Source: Acinetobacter sp. MB5
GTDB lineage: Bacteria > Pseudomonadota > Gammaproteobacteria > Pseudomonadales > Moraxellaceae
Assembly: GCF_003261585.1 (NCBI RefSeq)
Contig: NZ_POVU01000009.1
Location: forward strand, 1 to 64,000
Length of the DNA: 64,000 nucleotides
Direction: 5' to 3'
Positions 10,617 to 20,527 of this stretch are shown piece after piece. How positions within the stretch are numbered: the stretch's first letter is position 1; every line of letters starts with the position of its first letter. The translations under genes were made by a program, and so were the position numbers. Under the pieces are notes generated by a model that saw nothing but the letters and a program-made list of their open reading frames with translations, did not search any database and had not been told where the DNA came from.

Positions 10617-12907
10617 ACACTTACCAAACGGTTGGTTTTCACCATATCGGCTAGACCATGATTTCTAAAATAATGTTCAAGCCAGCTTTTAATCAGTAAT
10701 GGATTATTGAGTTTTAAAACATGATCAAGCAACTCTTGTGCATCTGTCATTGGGACATGACAAATCGCTTTACGAACCCGCAAGATATTACTTGAACTCA
10801 TTGAAAGGGTATTAAAGCCCATTGCCATAAGTAAAATGGCAGACAACGGATCTCCCGCCATTTCCCCACAAATACTAATCGGTTTTTCATATTCATGACA
10901 TTCTTTTACCAAGCGGTGTAAAGCGCGCAAAATTGAAGGATGAAAATGTGAATAGACACTCGAAACATGTGGGTTATTACGGTCTACAGCTAGTAGGTAC
11001 TGAATCAAGTCATTGGAACCGACCGAGAAGAAATCTACCAGTGGTGCAAATTCGTCAATCTGCAACAATACACTTGGCACTTCGACCATAATCCCGATTT
11101 TAGGTTTGTTGATTTTGACCTGTTCTTCCTCTTGAACTGCAACCCAGTCACGCTCAAGTAAATACAGCACTTCTTCGACTTCGCTCACACTGGTGACCAT
11201 TGGCAACAGAATATGCAGGTTATTTAAACCGATGCTGGCTTTAAGCATTGCTCGGATTTGTGCAGAGAAAATCTCTGGATGATCCAGTGTAAAGCGTAGC
11301 CCTCGCCAACCCAGTGCTGAGTTTTCTTCATCAATACTGAAGTAAGGCAAATCTTTATCTGCGCCAATATCGAGAGTACGCATAATCACAGGTTTATTGG
11401 CAAAATGGCTGAGCTGTTGCCGATAAATTGCGCGCTGCTCTTCTTCACCAGGGAAACGGTCACGCAGCATAAATGGAATTTCAGAGCGGTATAAACCAAC
11501 CCCTTTGGCACCACGTTGTACACCACGAACCACGTCAATCATGAGGCCTGTATTAACAAATAGACGAACAGGAACGCCGTCAGGCGTAATCGCATCTTTG
11601 GTCTCATATTGCTTGAGATCTTTGGCGATTTGCTCTTCTTCTTTTTGAATTTCTTTATAACGTTGGCGCAGTCGACGTGGCGGATTAACAAAAACCCGAC
11701 CTTGATAGGCATCGACAATCATTTCTGCATCATCAATGGTATTAATTGGAAGTTCAGTCACCCCGACAACCGTTGGAATACCTAAAGCACGTGCAACAAT
11801 GACCATATGTGAATTGGCTGCACCTTCACTGGTCACGATTGCCGCGATTTTATCCATTGGGAGTTCAACTAGAGCGGCAGTACTGATTTCTTCACCAATT
11901 AAAATACTGTCTGAACTCAGTTCGCGGTGGCTTGAGTCAGCTTCTTGCAATGAAGCAAGAATACGTCGCCCCAAATCTTTGAGATCAGATACACGTTCGC
12001 GGAGATAGTCATCTTCCATTTGGGCAAAGAGTGCAATGTGTTTGTCGAGGACTTTTTTGACTGCCCCTTGTGCCCAGTGTCCTTCTCGGATCAATTCCTT
12101 GATTTCGGCAGGTAAGGCATTTTCATCAAGCATACGTAAGAAAACGCTAAATAAGGCGCGCTCTTCCGACATGAGCGAATCTTGCATTTTCTCATCGAGC
12201 GATTGAATTTCGCTACGAACATTGGCAACCGCATGGTCTAGCAGTTGAAGTTCATCGGGAATGCTTTCAGCTTCGCGTTCAGGAACAGCAGATAAATCGG
12301 CAGCAGGGTAGAGCACAATCGCACGTCCAAGCGCGACACCGCCTGCACCAGAAACGCCTTGAAAGGTTTTATAACTCGATAAATTACTCGGCTTACGAAA
12401 TACATCGATATTTCCAACCGCATGCGCATGTGCAATAACACCTGAAAGCTGGGCACAGAGTGTAACGAGGAAGGATTCAGCCGCTTCGCTGAAATCTTGG
12501 GATTCTCGGTTTTGTACAACTAAGACACCCATCACCTTACGGCGATACATGACGGGTACACCAAGAAATGAATTGAAAATTTCTTCACCTGTTTCGGGGA
12601 AGTAGGCATAGCGTTCGTGTTGAGCTGCATTGTCCAGATTGACAATTTCTTCACGTTGTCCAACCAAGCCGACTAGGCCTTCACCCAGTTGTAAAGAGAC
12701 GCTACCAACCGCCTCGGGATTGAGGCCTTTGGTTGCCATCAGCACATAACGCTGGTTACGTTCATCCAGTAAATAAATCGAACATACGTCAACATCCATG
12801 GCAACCGAAATCTGATTGACCACAATGTCTAGTGACTCATGCAAGCTCACGGCTGCATTGACCTCTTGGACAATGCGTCGGAGCGTGTCTAATTGCATGT
12901 TCGACAT
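10613..12907 (-). CDS. ptsP: PEP-protein phosphotransferase PtsP (EI-Ntr)
   Basis: First enzyme of the nitrogen-related phosphotransferase chain: it takes phosphate from PEP and passes it to NPr and then EIIA-Ntr. It is 764 aa. A GAF domain occupies about residues 1-165 (LVGLVGQREEIVNLDNAA, GVPVMYRRKVMGVLVVQ) and separates EI-Ntr from sugar-PTS enzyme I. The phosphohistidine segment is ANSHMVIVARALGIPTVVG near residue 365, and the PEP-binding TIM barrel follows (GLYRSEIPFMLRDRFP, RTLDIGADKDLPYF, SVGSNDLIQYLLAVDRNN, ICGEMAGDP). ATG 12907 is preceded by GGGAG. It lies downstream of rppH on the same strand, as in E. coli and Pseudomonas. Confidence 0.95.
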   Translation of the reverse strand: MSNMQLDTLRRIVQEVNAAVSLHESLDIVVNQISVAMDVDVCSIYLLDERNQRYVLMATKGLNPEAVGSVSLQLGEGLVGLVGQREEIVNLDNAAQHERYAYFPETGEEIFNSFLGVPVMYRRKVMGVLVVQNRESQDFSEAAESFLVTLCAQLSGVIAHAHAVGNIDVFRKPSNLSSYKTFQGVSGAGGVALGRAIVLYPAADLSAVPEREAESIPDELQLLDHAVANVRSEIQSLDEKMQDSLMSEERALFSVFLRMLDENALPAEIKELIREGHWAQGAVKKVLDKHIALFAQMEDDYLRERVSDLKDLGRRILASLQEADSSHRELSSDSILIGEEISTAALVELPMDKIAAIVTSEGAANSHMVIVARALGIPTVVGVTELPINTIDDAEMIVDAYQGRVFVNPPRRLRQRYKEIQKEEEQIAKDLKQYETKDAITPDGVPVRLFVNTGLMIDVVRGVQRGAKGVGLYRSEIPFMLRDRFPGEEEQRAIYRQQLSHFANKPVIMRTLDIGADKDLPYFSIDEENSALGWRGLRFTLDHPEIFSAQIRAMLKASIGLNNLHILLPMVTSVSEVEEVLYLLERDWVAVQEEEQVKINKPKIGIMVEVPSVLLQIDEFAPLVDFFSVGSNDLIQYLLAVDRNNPHVSSVYSHFHPSILRALHRLVKECHEYEKPISICGEMAGDPLSAILLMAMGFNTLSMSSSNILRVRKAICHVPMTDAQELLDHVLKLNNPLLIKSWLEHYFRNHGLADMVKTNRLVSV

Positions 12908-13018
12908 AAATACGTACTCCCAAAACAATTTATATAATTAGTAAGTAATTATTACTTTACTTATAGCAGTAGCCTGTTAGAAAAGCATTCACTAAAAAAC
13001 TCTTTTTTTGAATTATTT

Positions 13019-13492
13019 TTAGTGGGGTAGCTGGCTACATAATTCGGCCATGGCCTTGCGGTATACATCCCTTTTAAAGTTGATGACTTGTCCAAGTGGA
13101 TACCAGTAACTGACCCATTGCCATTCGTCAAATTCGGGTGGATCGGAGAGATTCAGCCGAATATTTTTTACAGATGCAGTCAGTTTTAATAAAAACCACT
13201 TTTGTTTTTGACCAATACAGACAGGATCTGTGCCTGCACGAATGTATCGGTGTGGCAAACGGTAACGCAACCAGCCTTTGGTCTGCGCAATGATTTGGAC
13301 GTGTTCTGGCAATAAGCCAACTTCTTCTCTTAGCTCACGGTATAACGCTTGTTCAGGTGATTCTCCAATCTGGATACCACCTTGCGGAAATTGCCAAGCA
13401 TTGTGCCCAATGCGTTTTGCCCATAACACTTGTCCATGTTCGTTTGCCAAAATGATCCCGACATTGGGTCGGAAACCTTCAGAGTCGATCAT
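13019..13492 (-). CDS. rppH: RNA pyrophosphohydrolase RppH
   Basis: Nudix enzyme that converts 5'-triphosphate RNA to 5'-monophosphate RNA, which starts 5'-end-dependent decay by RNase E. It is 157 aa. The Nudix box is visible as [20 protein letters not shown] followed by VGL, near residues 38-61. The N-terminal segment [16 protein letters not shown] is characteristic of RppH rather than other Nudix proteins. It lies 111 bp upstream of ptsP, the usual order. An AAGTAAT-T-ATTACTT palindrome at 12943-12957 in that gap may belong to a separate ptsP promoter. Confidence 0.95.
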   Translation of the reverse strand: MIDSEGFRPNVGIILANEHGQVLWAKRIGHNAWQFPQGGIQIGESPEQALYRELREEVGLLPEHVQIIAQTKGWLRYRLPHRYIRAGTDPVCIGQKQKWFLLKLTASVKNIRLNLSDPPEFDEWQWVSYWYPLGQVINFKRDVYRKAMAELCSQLPH

Positions 13493-13677
13493 TTGGCTAC
13501 CTAAATTTGTTCGATCTTATTGTCTTTATTTTGGGGATGGCAAAATTTGTGCATCCTACACAAAAAAAGACCTCAGAATATTGTTAAAAATTGCTATGAT
13601 CTTAACGAATTTCTTTGCATTAGCGGCAACTGATTTACATTTTTTTGCTTTAATTTTCAGTTTTAACGAGAATTTCC

Positions 13678-14328
13678 ATGAAATTGGCTTTATTTGATCT
13701 TGATCACACCCTGTTAAATACCGACTCAGACCATTCTTGGGGAGAGTTTCTAGTCAATGAGGGCTTGGTCGATCCAGTGCATCATCGTCAAATGAATGAC
13801 AAATTTTATGATGATTACAAAGCGGGACAGCTTGATCCGATTGCGTATAATGAATTTGTATTTCAATTTTTGACCAAACATTCAAATCAATATTTAGCTG
13901 ATCTGCATGAGTTGTTTATGCAGAAAATTATTCGGCCACAGATGCGTCAAAAAGGTTTTGATGCAATTCAAAAGCATAAAGACTTGGGGCATGCAATTGT
14001 TGGGATTACTGCAACCAGCGATTTTATTACTGCGCCAATTTTTCATGAATTTGGAATTACCGAAATTATTGCCACCAATGCAGAAGTTAAAGATGGAAAA
14101 TATACAGGTAAAGTCACAGGTACGGCATGTTATCAAAAAGGTAAACTGGTACGTTTAGATCAGTGGTTGGCAGGTCGCGAGGTTGATGAATCTTGGGCAT
14201 ATTCAGATTCAATTAATGACCGTTTCTTGCTTGAGCATGCAACGCATGCGATTGCTGTGAATCCAGATGACCGTTTAGAACAACTTGCTGGGGAGCAGGG
14301 TTGGGAAATTCAAGACTGGTCGATTTAA
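13678..14328 (+). CDS. HAD subfamily IB hydrolase, SerB-like
   Basis: 216-aa cytosolic phosphatase of the HAD-IB group, related to phosphoserine phosphatase. Motif I is LFDLDHTLLNTDSD at residues 5-18. Motif II is the VGITATSDFI segment near 107. Late motifs are AYSDSINDRFLLEHA near 178, with the acidic residues that bind Mg. This HAD-IB gene is often beside rppH, and here it diverges from it. Whether it acts on phosphoserine is not shown: family members vary and some dephosphorylate histidinol phosphate or other metabolites. A strong terminator follows the stop. Confidence 0.82.
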   Translation: MKLALFDLDHTLLNTDSDHSWGEFLVNEGLVDPVHHRQMNDKFYDDYKAGQLDPIAYNEFVFQFLTKHSNQYLADLHELFMQKIIRPQMRQKGFDAIQKHKDLGHAIVGITATSDFITAPIFHEFGITEIIATNAEVKDGKYTGKVTGTACYQKGKLVRLDQWLAGREVDESWAYSDSINDRFLLEHATHAIAVNPDDRLEQLAGEQGWEIQDWSI

Positions 14329-14361
14329 TTCTAGAATATCCTTGAGTTTTTCCACGTTATT

Positions 14362-14396
14362 AAGGGCTAGGTTGAGTATACAACCTAGCCCTTTTT
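14362..14396 (+). terminator. Rho-independent terminator after the HAD-IB gene
   Basis: A 13-bp perfect stem AAGGGCTAGGTTG/CAACCTAGCCCTT with loop AGTATA is followed by further Ts. It lies about 35 bp after the HAD-IB stop and could also help end the convergent LysR transcript. Confidence 0.92.
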
Positions 14397-14483
14397 ATTA
14401 TGATGTTATTGTGCAGAGGGTGCTTATATAACCAAGGTTTTATTGCGTTAGTTAGAAGTCATGTTTATAAGTTATTTTAAAAG

Positions 14484-15347
14484 TTATGGTCTTTTCATCA
14501 TTTCAATCAATGCCTGCATAGCACGCGATTGGGTGCGGGCAGGATGCCAGACCAAGCCCAGTTGGCGCTGCATTTTAATTTCGAGCGGTAGTCTTTTCAG
14601 GTCTTGATTAACGAGTGTTAGGGGCAGCACTGACCAGCCCAAACCAATCGAAACCAACATGCGAATGGATTCTAGAGGGTTGTTACTCATACTGACTTTT
14701 GGCTTTAAGCCTTGTTTTTCAAACTCGGCCAAAGTGATTTGACTGGTATAGGTCTTTGCAGCAGGCAACAAACTCGGATAGGTCATTAAATCTTCTAAAC
14801 TCAATTGAGTTTTAGCAGCAAGCGGATGAAATGGCGCAGCCACAAACACCAAAGGATCATTCCAGATCGGTTGATACTTTAAACGTTCATCCAGTTGCGG
14901 TGGTAAGGTTAAAAAAGCCAGTTCCAAATCACCCGCCAAGACCTGTTCATGGGCTTGCTCTGAATCGACAAAATGTACATCTAAGGTGACATCGGGATAA
15001 TGCTGAACGTATTGCTTGAGTGGGTGAGGTAAGTGGTGCAAACCAATATGATGACTGGTGCCAATTTTTAAACGACCTTGTACGGTATTTTGTTGATGGC
15101 TAAGCGTGTGATGCATTTCACCCAGTTCATTCAACCATGTTTTGACTTTTGGTAGAAGCTCATAGGCGGTGTGTGTGGGTTGAATCCCGCGACCAGCAGA
15201 TTCAAACAGGGTAACGCCAAAATATTCTTCTAAGCAGTGAATACGTTTAGTGACCGCAGGTTGGGTAATAAACAGTTGATCGGCGGCAAGTGAAATCGAG
15301 CCTGTTTCCATGACTTTAATAAAGGCTTCAAAAGCGGCCAAATTCAT
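14484..15347 (-). CDS. LysR-family transcriptional regulator near leuC
   Basis: 287-aa LysR-type regulator with an N-terminal helix-turn-helix (FEAFIKVMETGSISLAADQL, then TQPAVTKRIHCLEEYFGV) and a C-terminal effector domain from about residue 90. ATG 15347 gives the standard family N-terminus. A LysR gene at this position, upstream of leuC and pointing away from it, also occurs in pseudomonads. Control of the leu genes is therefore a reasonable guess but is not shown here, and the small gene at 15569 lies between them. Confidence 0.85.
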   Translation of the reverse strand: MNLAAFEAFIKVMETGSISLAADQLFITQPAVTKRIHCLEEYFGVTLFESAGRGIQPTHTAYELLPKVKTWLNELGEMHHTLSHQQNTVQGRLKIGTSHHIGLHHLPHPLKQYVQHYPDVTLDVHFVDSEQAHEQVLAGDLELAFLTLPPQLDERLKYQPIWNDPLVFVAAPFHPLAAKTQLSLEDLMTYPSLLPAAKTYTSQITLAEFEKQGLKPKVSMSNNPLESIRMLVSIGLGWSVLPLTLVNQDLKRLPLEIKMQRQLGLVWHPARTQSRAMQALIEMMKRP

Positions 15348-15519
15348 GTTTATTATCCATAAACTATTTTTATCGTTTTCTATTATTTAAGAATAATGTG
15401 GATTAAGCAAAATAAAATAAACCTTTTTACATATGCGTCTTTAATTTTCTTCGCAATCTCAGAATCTTTCATTATTTGAGAGATGAAAAGCGTGTAGGCA
15501 TCTGAATATTGATCCAGAT

Positions 15520-15547
15520 AAAAAAGCCACTGAAACAGTGGCTTCTT
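15520..15547 (-). terminator. Rho-independent terminator of the DUF2061 gene
   Basis: Read on the minus strand, GCCACTG-TTT-CAGTGGC is followed by TTTTTT, 22 bp after the DUF2061 stop. It separates that gene from the LysR gene downstream. Confidence 0.88.
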
Positions 15548-15568
15548 GAGGAATAGAAGTGCTTTAAG

Positions 15569-15808
15569 TTATGAGGACATTATTTTTTCTTTTTGATTGA
15601 GATTTTGCTTTTCCCAAACGCGTTCGTGAATAAAGTAAGCAAATGCTTGAACAGTGGGTTCAAGTAAACTCAGGGTCATGGCCATCCAAAAGTTACCTGT
15701 TACAAAATATCCCACCAACATGGCAACCGTAATATGCATGACATAGTAGCTCAGGGTTTTTTTGAACATTCGCTGATGCGTAATCACAAAGTGTTGAATG
15801 TGTGCCAT
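15569..15808 (-). CDS. Small inner-membrane protein, DUF2061
   Basis: 79-aa protein matching the DUF2061 pattern: KTLSYYVMHITVAMLVGYFV, a turn, then LSLLEPTVQAFAYFIHERVW. It has two predicted membrane helices at about residues 19-37 and 41-60, with conserved Glu-Pro and His-Glu in the second. Function is unknown. It is a single gene with its own terminator, lying between the LysR gene and leuC, divergent from leuC. Confidence 0.8.
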   Translation of the reverse strand: MAHIQHFVITHQRMFKKTLSYYVMHITVAMLVGYFVTGNFWMAMTLSLLEPTVQAFAYFIHERVWEKQNLNQKEKIMSS

Positions 15809-15973
15809 ATCGGGATTCCTCTGCTCAATGCTGATCTTGAATAGAGCTTAACGCTGACCATTTGATTTGTAAAAACGAATATTTTTGTTATTTTGATTGA
15901 TAAAATAGATGTGCATGTGAATTCTATGATTCAATTCATTCCAAAAAGTTTATTGATTTATAAAAATGATAAA

Positions 15974-16002
15974 TTAGATTTATGCAAAACACGGCTTATA
16001 AT
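15974..16002 (+). promoter_or_regulatory. Predicted leuC promoter
   Basis: A perfect -10 TATAAT (15997-16002) lies 45 bp before the leuC ATG; the -35 position 17 bp upstream (TTAGAT) is poor. The predicted leader is under 40 nt, too short for a leucine attenuator peptide like that of enteric leu operons. Confidence 0.55.
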
Positions 16003-16046
16003 GAAAATAGAAGATTTAATTACCCAGTCCAATGGAGCACGTCGAC

Positions 16047-17465
16047 ATGGCAGGCAAGACATTATATGACAAGTTGTGGGATGACCATTTGGTGAAGCAA
16101 CGTGATGATGGTTCGAGTTTAATTTACATCGACCGTCACCTTTTGCATGAAGTGACTTCACCGCAAGCATTTGAAGGTTTGCAACTTGCAGGTCGTCAGC
16201 CGTGGCGTTTAAGTGCCAACATCGCAACGCCTGACCATAACGTTCCAACGTCGAAAAAAGAACGTGAGCAAGGTGTTGCTGGAATTGAAGATGATACGTC
16301 ACGTATTCAAGTCCAAACTTTAGATGACAACTGTAAAACCTTTAACATTGTTGAGTTTGATATCAATGATGTACGTCAAGGGATTGCACATGTGGTTGGG
16401 CCAGAGCAAGGTTTAACTTTGCCAGGCATGACTGTGGTGTGTGGTGACTCACATACAGCGACGCATGGTGCATTTGGCTGTTTGGCACATGGTATCGGCA
16501 CTTCTGAAGTTGAACATGTATTGGCAACCCAATGCTTGGTTCAAAAGAAAATGAAGAACATGTTGGTTCGTGTCGATGGTACATTGGGCAAAGGCGTGAC
16601 TTCTAAAGACGTGGTTTTGGCGATTATTGGTAAAATCGGTACAGCAGGTGGTACAGGCCACGCGATTGAATTTGGCGGTCAAGTCTTCCGAGACATGTCG
16701 ATGGAAGGTCGTATGACTGTGTGTAACATGGCAATCGAAGCAGGCGCACGCGTTGGCTTGGTGGCTGTGGATGACAAAACCATTGAGTATGTGAAAGACC
16801 GTCCATATGCACCAAAAGGTGAAGATTGGGACAAAGCGGTTGCTTACTGGAATACTTTACATTCTGATGATGATGCTCAATTTGACACGGTTGTGGTGTT
16901 AAACGGCGAAGAGATTGAACCACAAGTCTCTTGGGGTACATCTCCAGAAATGGTGATTGCGGTATCACAAGCGGTTCCAACGTTGGAACAGGCAAAAGAT
17001 GATGTACAGCGTAAAGACTGGACACGTGCTTATCAGTACATGGGTTTAACCGCAGGTCAGGCTTTGGCAGACATTCAGTTAGATCGTGTATTTATTGGTT
17101 CATGCACCAACTCACGTATTGAAGATATTCGTGCTGCGGCTGAAGTGGTGAAAGGCCATAAAGTAGCAACAAGCATTAAACAGGCCATGGTTGTTCCGGG
17201 TTCTGGTTTGGTGAAACAGCAAGCTGAAGCTGAAGGTTTGGACAAAATCTTCATTGAAGCTGGTTTTGAATGGCGTGAACCGGGTTGCTCAATGTGCTTG
17301 GCGATGAATGCTGACAAGTTACAACCAGGTGAGCACTGCGCATCAACCTCAAACCGTAACTTTGAAGGTCGTCAGGGGAATGGCGGGCGTACCCATTTGG
17401 TCAGCCCGGCAATGGCAGCCGCAGCGGCAATTGCAGGTCATTTCGTTGATGTTCGTACATTCTAA
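16047..17465 (+). CDS. leuC: 3-isopropylmalate dehydratase large subunit
   Basis: With LeuD forms isopropylmalate isomerase, which interconverts 2- and 3-isopropylmalate in leucine biosynthesis. It is 472 aa, normal length. The three [4Fe-4S] cluster cysteines are in GSCTNSR near residue 353 and in [11 protein letters not shown] near 413-416. [15 protein letters not shown] is the typical aconitase-family motif. ATG 16047 ([11 protein letters not shown]) is chosen because GGAG lies 9 bases upstream; an upstream in-frame ATG at 16032 lacks that signal. It is the first gene of leuC-leuD-lipoprotein-leuB. Confidence 0.97.
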   Translation: MAGKTLYDKLWDDHLVKQRDDGSSLIYIDRHLLHEVTSPQAFEGLQLAGRQPWRLSANIATPDHNVPTSKKEREQGVAGIEDDTSRIQVQTLDDNCKTFNIVEFDINDVRQGIAHVVGPEQGLTLPGMTVVCGDSHTATHGAFGCLAHGIGTSEVEHVLATQCLVQKKMKNMLVRVDGTLGKGVTSKDVVLAIIGKIGTAGGTGHAIEFGGQVFRDMSMEGRMTVCNMAIEAGARVGLVAVDDKTIEYVKDRPYAPKGEDWDKAVAYWNTLHSDDDAQFDTVVVLNGEEIEPQVSWGTSPEMVIAVSQAVPTLEQAKDDVQRKDWTRAYQYMGLTAGQALADIQLDRVFIGSCTNSRIEDIRAAAEVVKGHKVATSIKQAMVVPGSGLVKQQAEAEGLDKIFIEAGFEWREPGCSMCLAMNADKLQPGEHCASTSNRNFEGRQGNGGRTHLVSPAMAAAAAIAGHFVDVRTF

Positions 17466-17476
17466 GGGAGTCGCAG

Positions 17477-18127
17477 ATGAAAGCGTATACAGTTGAACAG
17501 GGTATCGTTGCACCTTTAGACCGTGCCAATGTCGATACCGACTTGATTATTCCAAAACAGTTTTTGAAATCCATTAAACGTACAGGCTTTGGCGATAATT
17601 TGTTTGATGAGCTTCGTTATTTGGATGAAGGTTATTTGGGACAAGACATTAGCAAACGTCCTAAAAACCCTGACTTCATGTTGAACCAAGCACGTTATCA
17701 GGGTGCTTCGGTGCTGATTGCTCGTAGCAACTTTGGTTGTGGTTCAAGCCGTGAACATGCACCTTGGGCACTTGAAGAGTATGGTTTCCGTACCGTGATT
17801 GCACCAAGTTTCGCAGACATTTTTTTCAATAACAGTTTTAAAAATGGCATGTTACCTGTCATTTTATCTGAAGAAATTGTTGATCAACTTTTCAAGGAAT
17901 GTGCAGCGACTGAAGGTTATCAGTTAACGATTGATTTGGCTGCACAAGAAGTGCGTACACCATCGGGTCAAGCATTTGCATTTGAAGTTGATCCATTTCG
18001 TAAGCACTGTTTGTTAAATGGTTTGGATGATATTGGTTTGACTTTACAAGACGCGGATTTAATCCGTGAATATGAAGCCAAAACCAAACAAGCTCGCCCT
18101 TGGGTTTTCCAAGAATTACAGGGCTAA
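17477..18127 (+). CDS. leuD: 3-isopropylmalate dehydratase small subunit
   Basis: Swivelling small subunit partner of LeuC, 216 aa. The family signature [15 protein letters not shown] is at about residues 80-95 and the N-terminal [17 protein letters not shown] segment is typical. It starts 11 bp after leuC with a good GGGAG ribosome-binding site, so the two subunits are co-transcribed and can be made in equal amounts. Confidence 0.97.
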   Translation: MKAYTVEQGIVAPLDRANVDTDLIIPKQFLKSIKRTGFGDNLFDELRYLDEGYLGQDISKRPKNPDFMLNQARYQGASVLIARSNFGCGSSREHAPWALEEYGFRTVIAPSFADIFFNNSFKNGMLPVILSEEIVDQLFKECAATEGYQLTIDLAAQEVRTPSGQAFAFEVDPFRKHCLLNGLDDIGLTLQDADLIREYEAKTKQARPWVFQELQG

Positions 18128-18230
18128 GTTGTTGCACTATAAACATGGCGCGAATGCCCAACTATTGCTAACATGTCGAATTATTTTATGTAATTCAATC
18201 TGCTGATCGGCAAAAGGTTGGGCCATTCAA

Positions 18231-18803
18231 ATGCTAAAAAACATCGGTCGAGGTGCTTTCTGGGGGTTATGTGCGGTACTGCTCGGTGCGTGTCAACATA
18301 CGCAACAGGCAGTCGATACGATGGCAATCAAGTTTATTGCGCCTGAGCAACGACCTGCGAATGTGAAGTTGTATTGCTCAGGAACAGCCAATTGTGAGTT
18401 TGAACGTTTTGATAATATTCAGATTGTTGATGACACTACGCATTTGGTGAATTATGAAGCCATTAAAAAAGGGTATGTACGTTTAAATGCAAAAACGACG
18501 GGCTACAACAACGCCTTATATTTAACCGTACCTGACCAGCAGCATGAGGTGGTGATTCGGTTCTATCCAATTTCGATGGATCGGGCTGAGAAAATTAGCA
18601 TCATTCAAAACTTTAAACCCAATAAAAGCTATACCTTCAAGATGTATCGCAACCGTATTAAGCAATCAGGCAGCTTACTGAGTGTTTCTGCACCTGATCC
18701 TTTATGTGTCGTATTGTTGCAAGATCAACGCCCAATTCGCCGTTTTTGTAAGCCCTATAATGTGCTGACAGGCTTAGGTGAATTTGTGGAACAAAAATTT
18801 TAA
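18231..18803 (+). CDS. Hypothetical lipoprotein within the leu operon
   Basis: 190-aa protein with a lipoprotein signal: a positively charged start, a hydrophobic stretch (FWGLCAVLL) and lipobox LLGAC, giving Cys21 as the lipidated residue. No Asp follows that Cys, so outer-membrane sorting is possible. The mature part is mostly predicted beta strand with Cys pairs (YCSGTANCEFERF, and PLCVVLL with RRFC). I do not recognise the fold and assign no function. It lies 103 bp after leuD and 44 bp before leuB on the same strand with no terminator in between, so it is probably co-transcribed. Confidence 0.75.
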   Translation: MLKNIGRGAFWGLCAVLLGACQHTQQAVDTMAIKFIAPEQRPANVKLYCSGTANCEFERFDNIQIVDDTTHLVNYEAIKKGYVRLNAKTTGYNNALYLTVPDQQHEVVIRFYPISMDRAEKISIIQNFKPNKSYTFKMYRNRIKQSGSLLSVSAPDPLCVVLLQDQRPIRRFCKPYNVLTGLGEFVEQKF

Positions 18804-18847
18804 CTGGGCAATTTGCGCCACAGTTGTTGTGATGAATGGAACCATTT

Positions 18848-19927
18848 ATGTCTAAACATATTTTAATTTTAGCGGGCGATGGTATTGGCCCTGAGATTGT
18901 TGCTGCTGCGGAAACTGTTTTAAACACAGTCAATGACAAGTTTAATCTTGGTTTAACTTGGGAACATGGTTTACTCGGTGGTTCAGCGATTGATGCACAT
19001 GGCGAACCATACCCAGCAGTGACCAGTGCACAAGCACAAAAAGCGGATGCAATTTTATTGGGTGCTGTCGGTGGACCAAAATGGGACACCATTGAGCGCT
19101 CAATCCGTCCAGAACGTGGTTTACTTAAAATCCGTAGCGAACTTAACTTATTCGCTAACTTGCGCCCAGCGATCTTGTATCCGCAATTGGCAGATGCTTC
19201 AAGCTTGAAGCCTGAAATTGTAGCGGGTTTAGACATTCTCATCGTTCGTGAATTGACAGGCGGAATCTACTTCGGTCAGCCACGTGGTATTCGTGAACTC
19301 GAAAACGGTGAAAAACAGGGTTATAACACTGACGTTTATGCAGAGTCTGAAATTAAACGTATTGCCAAAGTTGCTTTTGAAATGGCAAACCTACGTGGTG
19401 GCAAAGTGTGTTCAGTAGACAAGGCTAACGTGCTTGAAGTGACTGAACTTTGGAAGCAAACCGTAACTGCGCTTAAAGAAGAACAGTACCCTGAGATTAA
19501 TTTGTCACACATGTACGTGGACAATGCTGCGATGCAATTGGTGCGTGCACCAAAACAGTTTGATGTCATTGTGACAGGTAACTTGTTTGGCGATATTTTG
19601 TCAGACGAAGCTGCGATGTTGACAGGTTCAATTGGCATGTTGCCATCTGCATCACTTGATGAAAATGGCAAAGGCATGTATGAGCCATGTCATGGTTCTG
19701 CACCAGATATCGCGGGTAAAGACTTGGCTAACCCATTAGCGACGATTCTTTCAGTGGCAATGATGCTACGTTATACTTTCCGTGAAGAAGCGGCAGCAAA
19801 AGCAATTGAAGATGCTGTGGGTCAAGTTTTAGATCAAGGTTTACGTACCGCAGATATTATGTCTGAAGGCATGGACAAAGTTGGCACTAAGGCAATGGGT
19901 GCCGCAGTGGTTGCAGCTTTAGTGTAA
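18848..19927 (+). CDS. leuB: 3-isopropylmalate dehydrogenase
   Basis: NAD-dependent oxidative decarboxylation of 3-isopropylmalate, the third dedicated step of leucine synthesis. It is 359 aa, normal length. It begins with [13 protein letters not shown]; the substrate/metal region includes [10 protein letters not shown], and the signature [20 protein letters not shown] lies near residues 240-260. ATG 18848 is chosen over upstream in-frame ATG 18836, since the family begins near this Met. It is the last gene of the operon, followed by a strong terminator. Confidence 0.97.
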   Translation: MSKHILILAGDGIGPEIVAAAETVLNTVNDKFNLGLTWEHGLLGGSAIDAHGEPYPAVTSAQAQKADAILLGAVGGPKWDTIERSIRPERGLLKIRSELNLFANLRPAILYPQLADASSLKPEIVAGLDILIVRELTGGIYFGQPRGIRELENGEKQGYNTDVYAESEIKRIAKVAFEMANLRGGKVCSVDKANVLEVTELWKQTVTALKEEQYPEINLSHMYVDNAAMQLVRAPKQFDVIVTGNLFGDILSDEAAMLTGSIGMLPSASLDENGKGMYEPCHGSAPDIAGKDLANPLATILSVAMMLRYTFREEAAAKAIEDAVGQVLDQGLRTADIMSEGMDKVGTKAMGAAVVAALV

Positions 19928-19940
19928 GTTGAACAGATTT

Positions 19941-19975
19941 AAAAAGCGTGATCACCAAGATCGCGCTTTTTTCTT
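19941..19975 (+). terminator. Rho-independent terminator of the leu operon
   Basis: AAAAAGCGTGATC pairs with GATCGCGCTTTTT (one T-G wobble) around loop ACCAA and is followed by Ts, 13 bp after the leuB stop. Confidence 0.93.
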
Positions 19976-20028
19976 ATTAAAAAATAGATAAAAAATTAAA
20001 GTTTATATAACAAGGAAAGGAAAAAATC

Positions 20029-20406
20029 ATGAAAAGAAAGCTCGCTTTGGGCGTTTTAATCGCAGGCTTATCATGGGCAGCACACGCTGATAATTGTGAT
20101 CATGTTCGAAATAGTTATGATGCGGTGCATTGTAATAATAAAGTTTATGTCAATGCTGACAATGACTTGAACAAAAACTATCAAGAATTACAGCGCAAAT
20201 TGAGTCCCCAGCAAAGTAGTATTTTGAAGCGTTCCCAGCTTGCGTGGATCAAAGATCGTGATAATACATGCTCTGGCGAGTCAAATGTTGGGACGGTAAT
20301 TTATACTGTTTGCCAAATCAGAAAAACACAAGAACGAAATGCATGGTTACAAGACCGTTTACGCGAATGTAAGGTCATTGGTTGCAAAACTTCGGCACTT
20401 TCATAG
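20029..20406 (+). CDS. Secreted LprI-like protein (DUF1311)
   Basis: 125-aa protein with an N-terminal Sec signal peptide (cleavage expected after AAHA, near residue 20). The mature part follows the DUF1311/LprI pattern: NxxYQELQRKLSPQQ, then LKRSQLAWIKDRDNTC and a C-terminal Cys-containing helix. Family members include the mycobacterial lysozyme inhibitor LprI, but most are uncharacterised. Four or more cysteines suggest periplasmic disulphides. It has its own AAGGAAAGGA ribosome-binding region and is probably monocistronic. Confidence 0.78.
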   Translation: MKRKLALGVLIAGLSWAAHADNCDHVRNSYDAVHCNNKVYVNADNDLNKNYQELQRKLSPQQSSILKRSQLAWIKDRDNTCSGESNVGTVIYTVCQIRKTQERNAWLQDRLRECKVIGCKTSALS

Positions 20407-20482
20407 ATCTTCTAGAGTTTGATCTGGAGAAGAGTTTAGGCAGGGGAATCTGTAGTGATAAGGATGACCTTGCATCCAACAT

Positions 20483-20513
20483 AAAAAAAAGCCACAAACA
20501 TGTGGCTTTTTTT
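20483..20513. terminator. Bidirectional terminator between the LprI-like gene and infA
   Basis: A8 then GCCACA, loop AACA, TGTGGC and T7. It is symmetric, so it works for the plus-strand gene ending at 20406 and for infA, whose stop is 15 bp away on the minus strand. Confidence 0.92.
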
Positions 20514-20527
20514 GCTTCGGCTAATAC

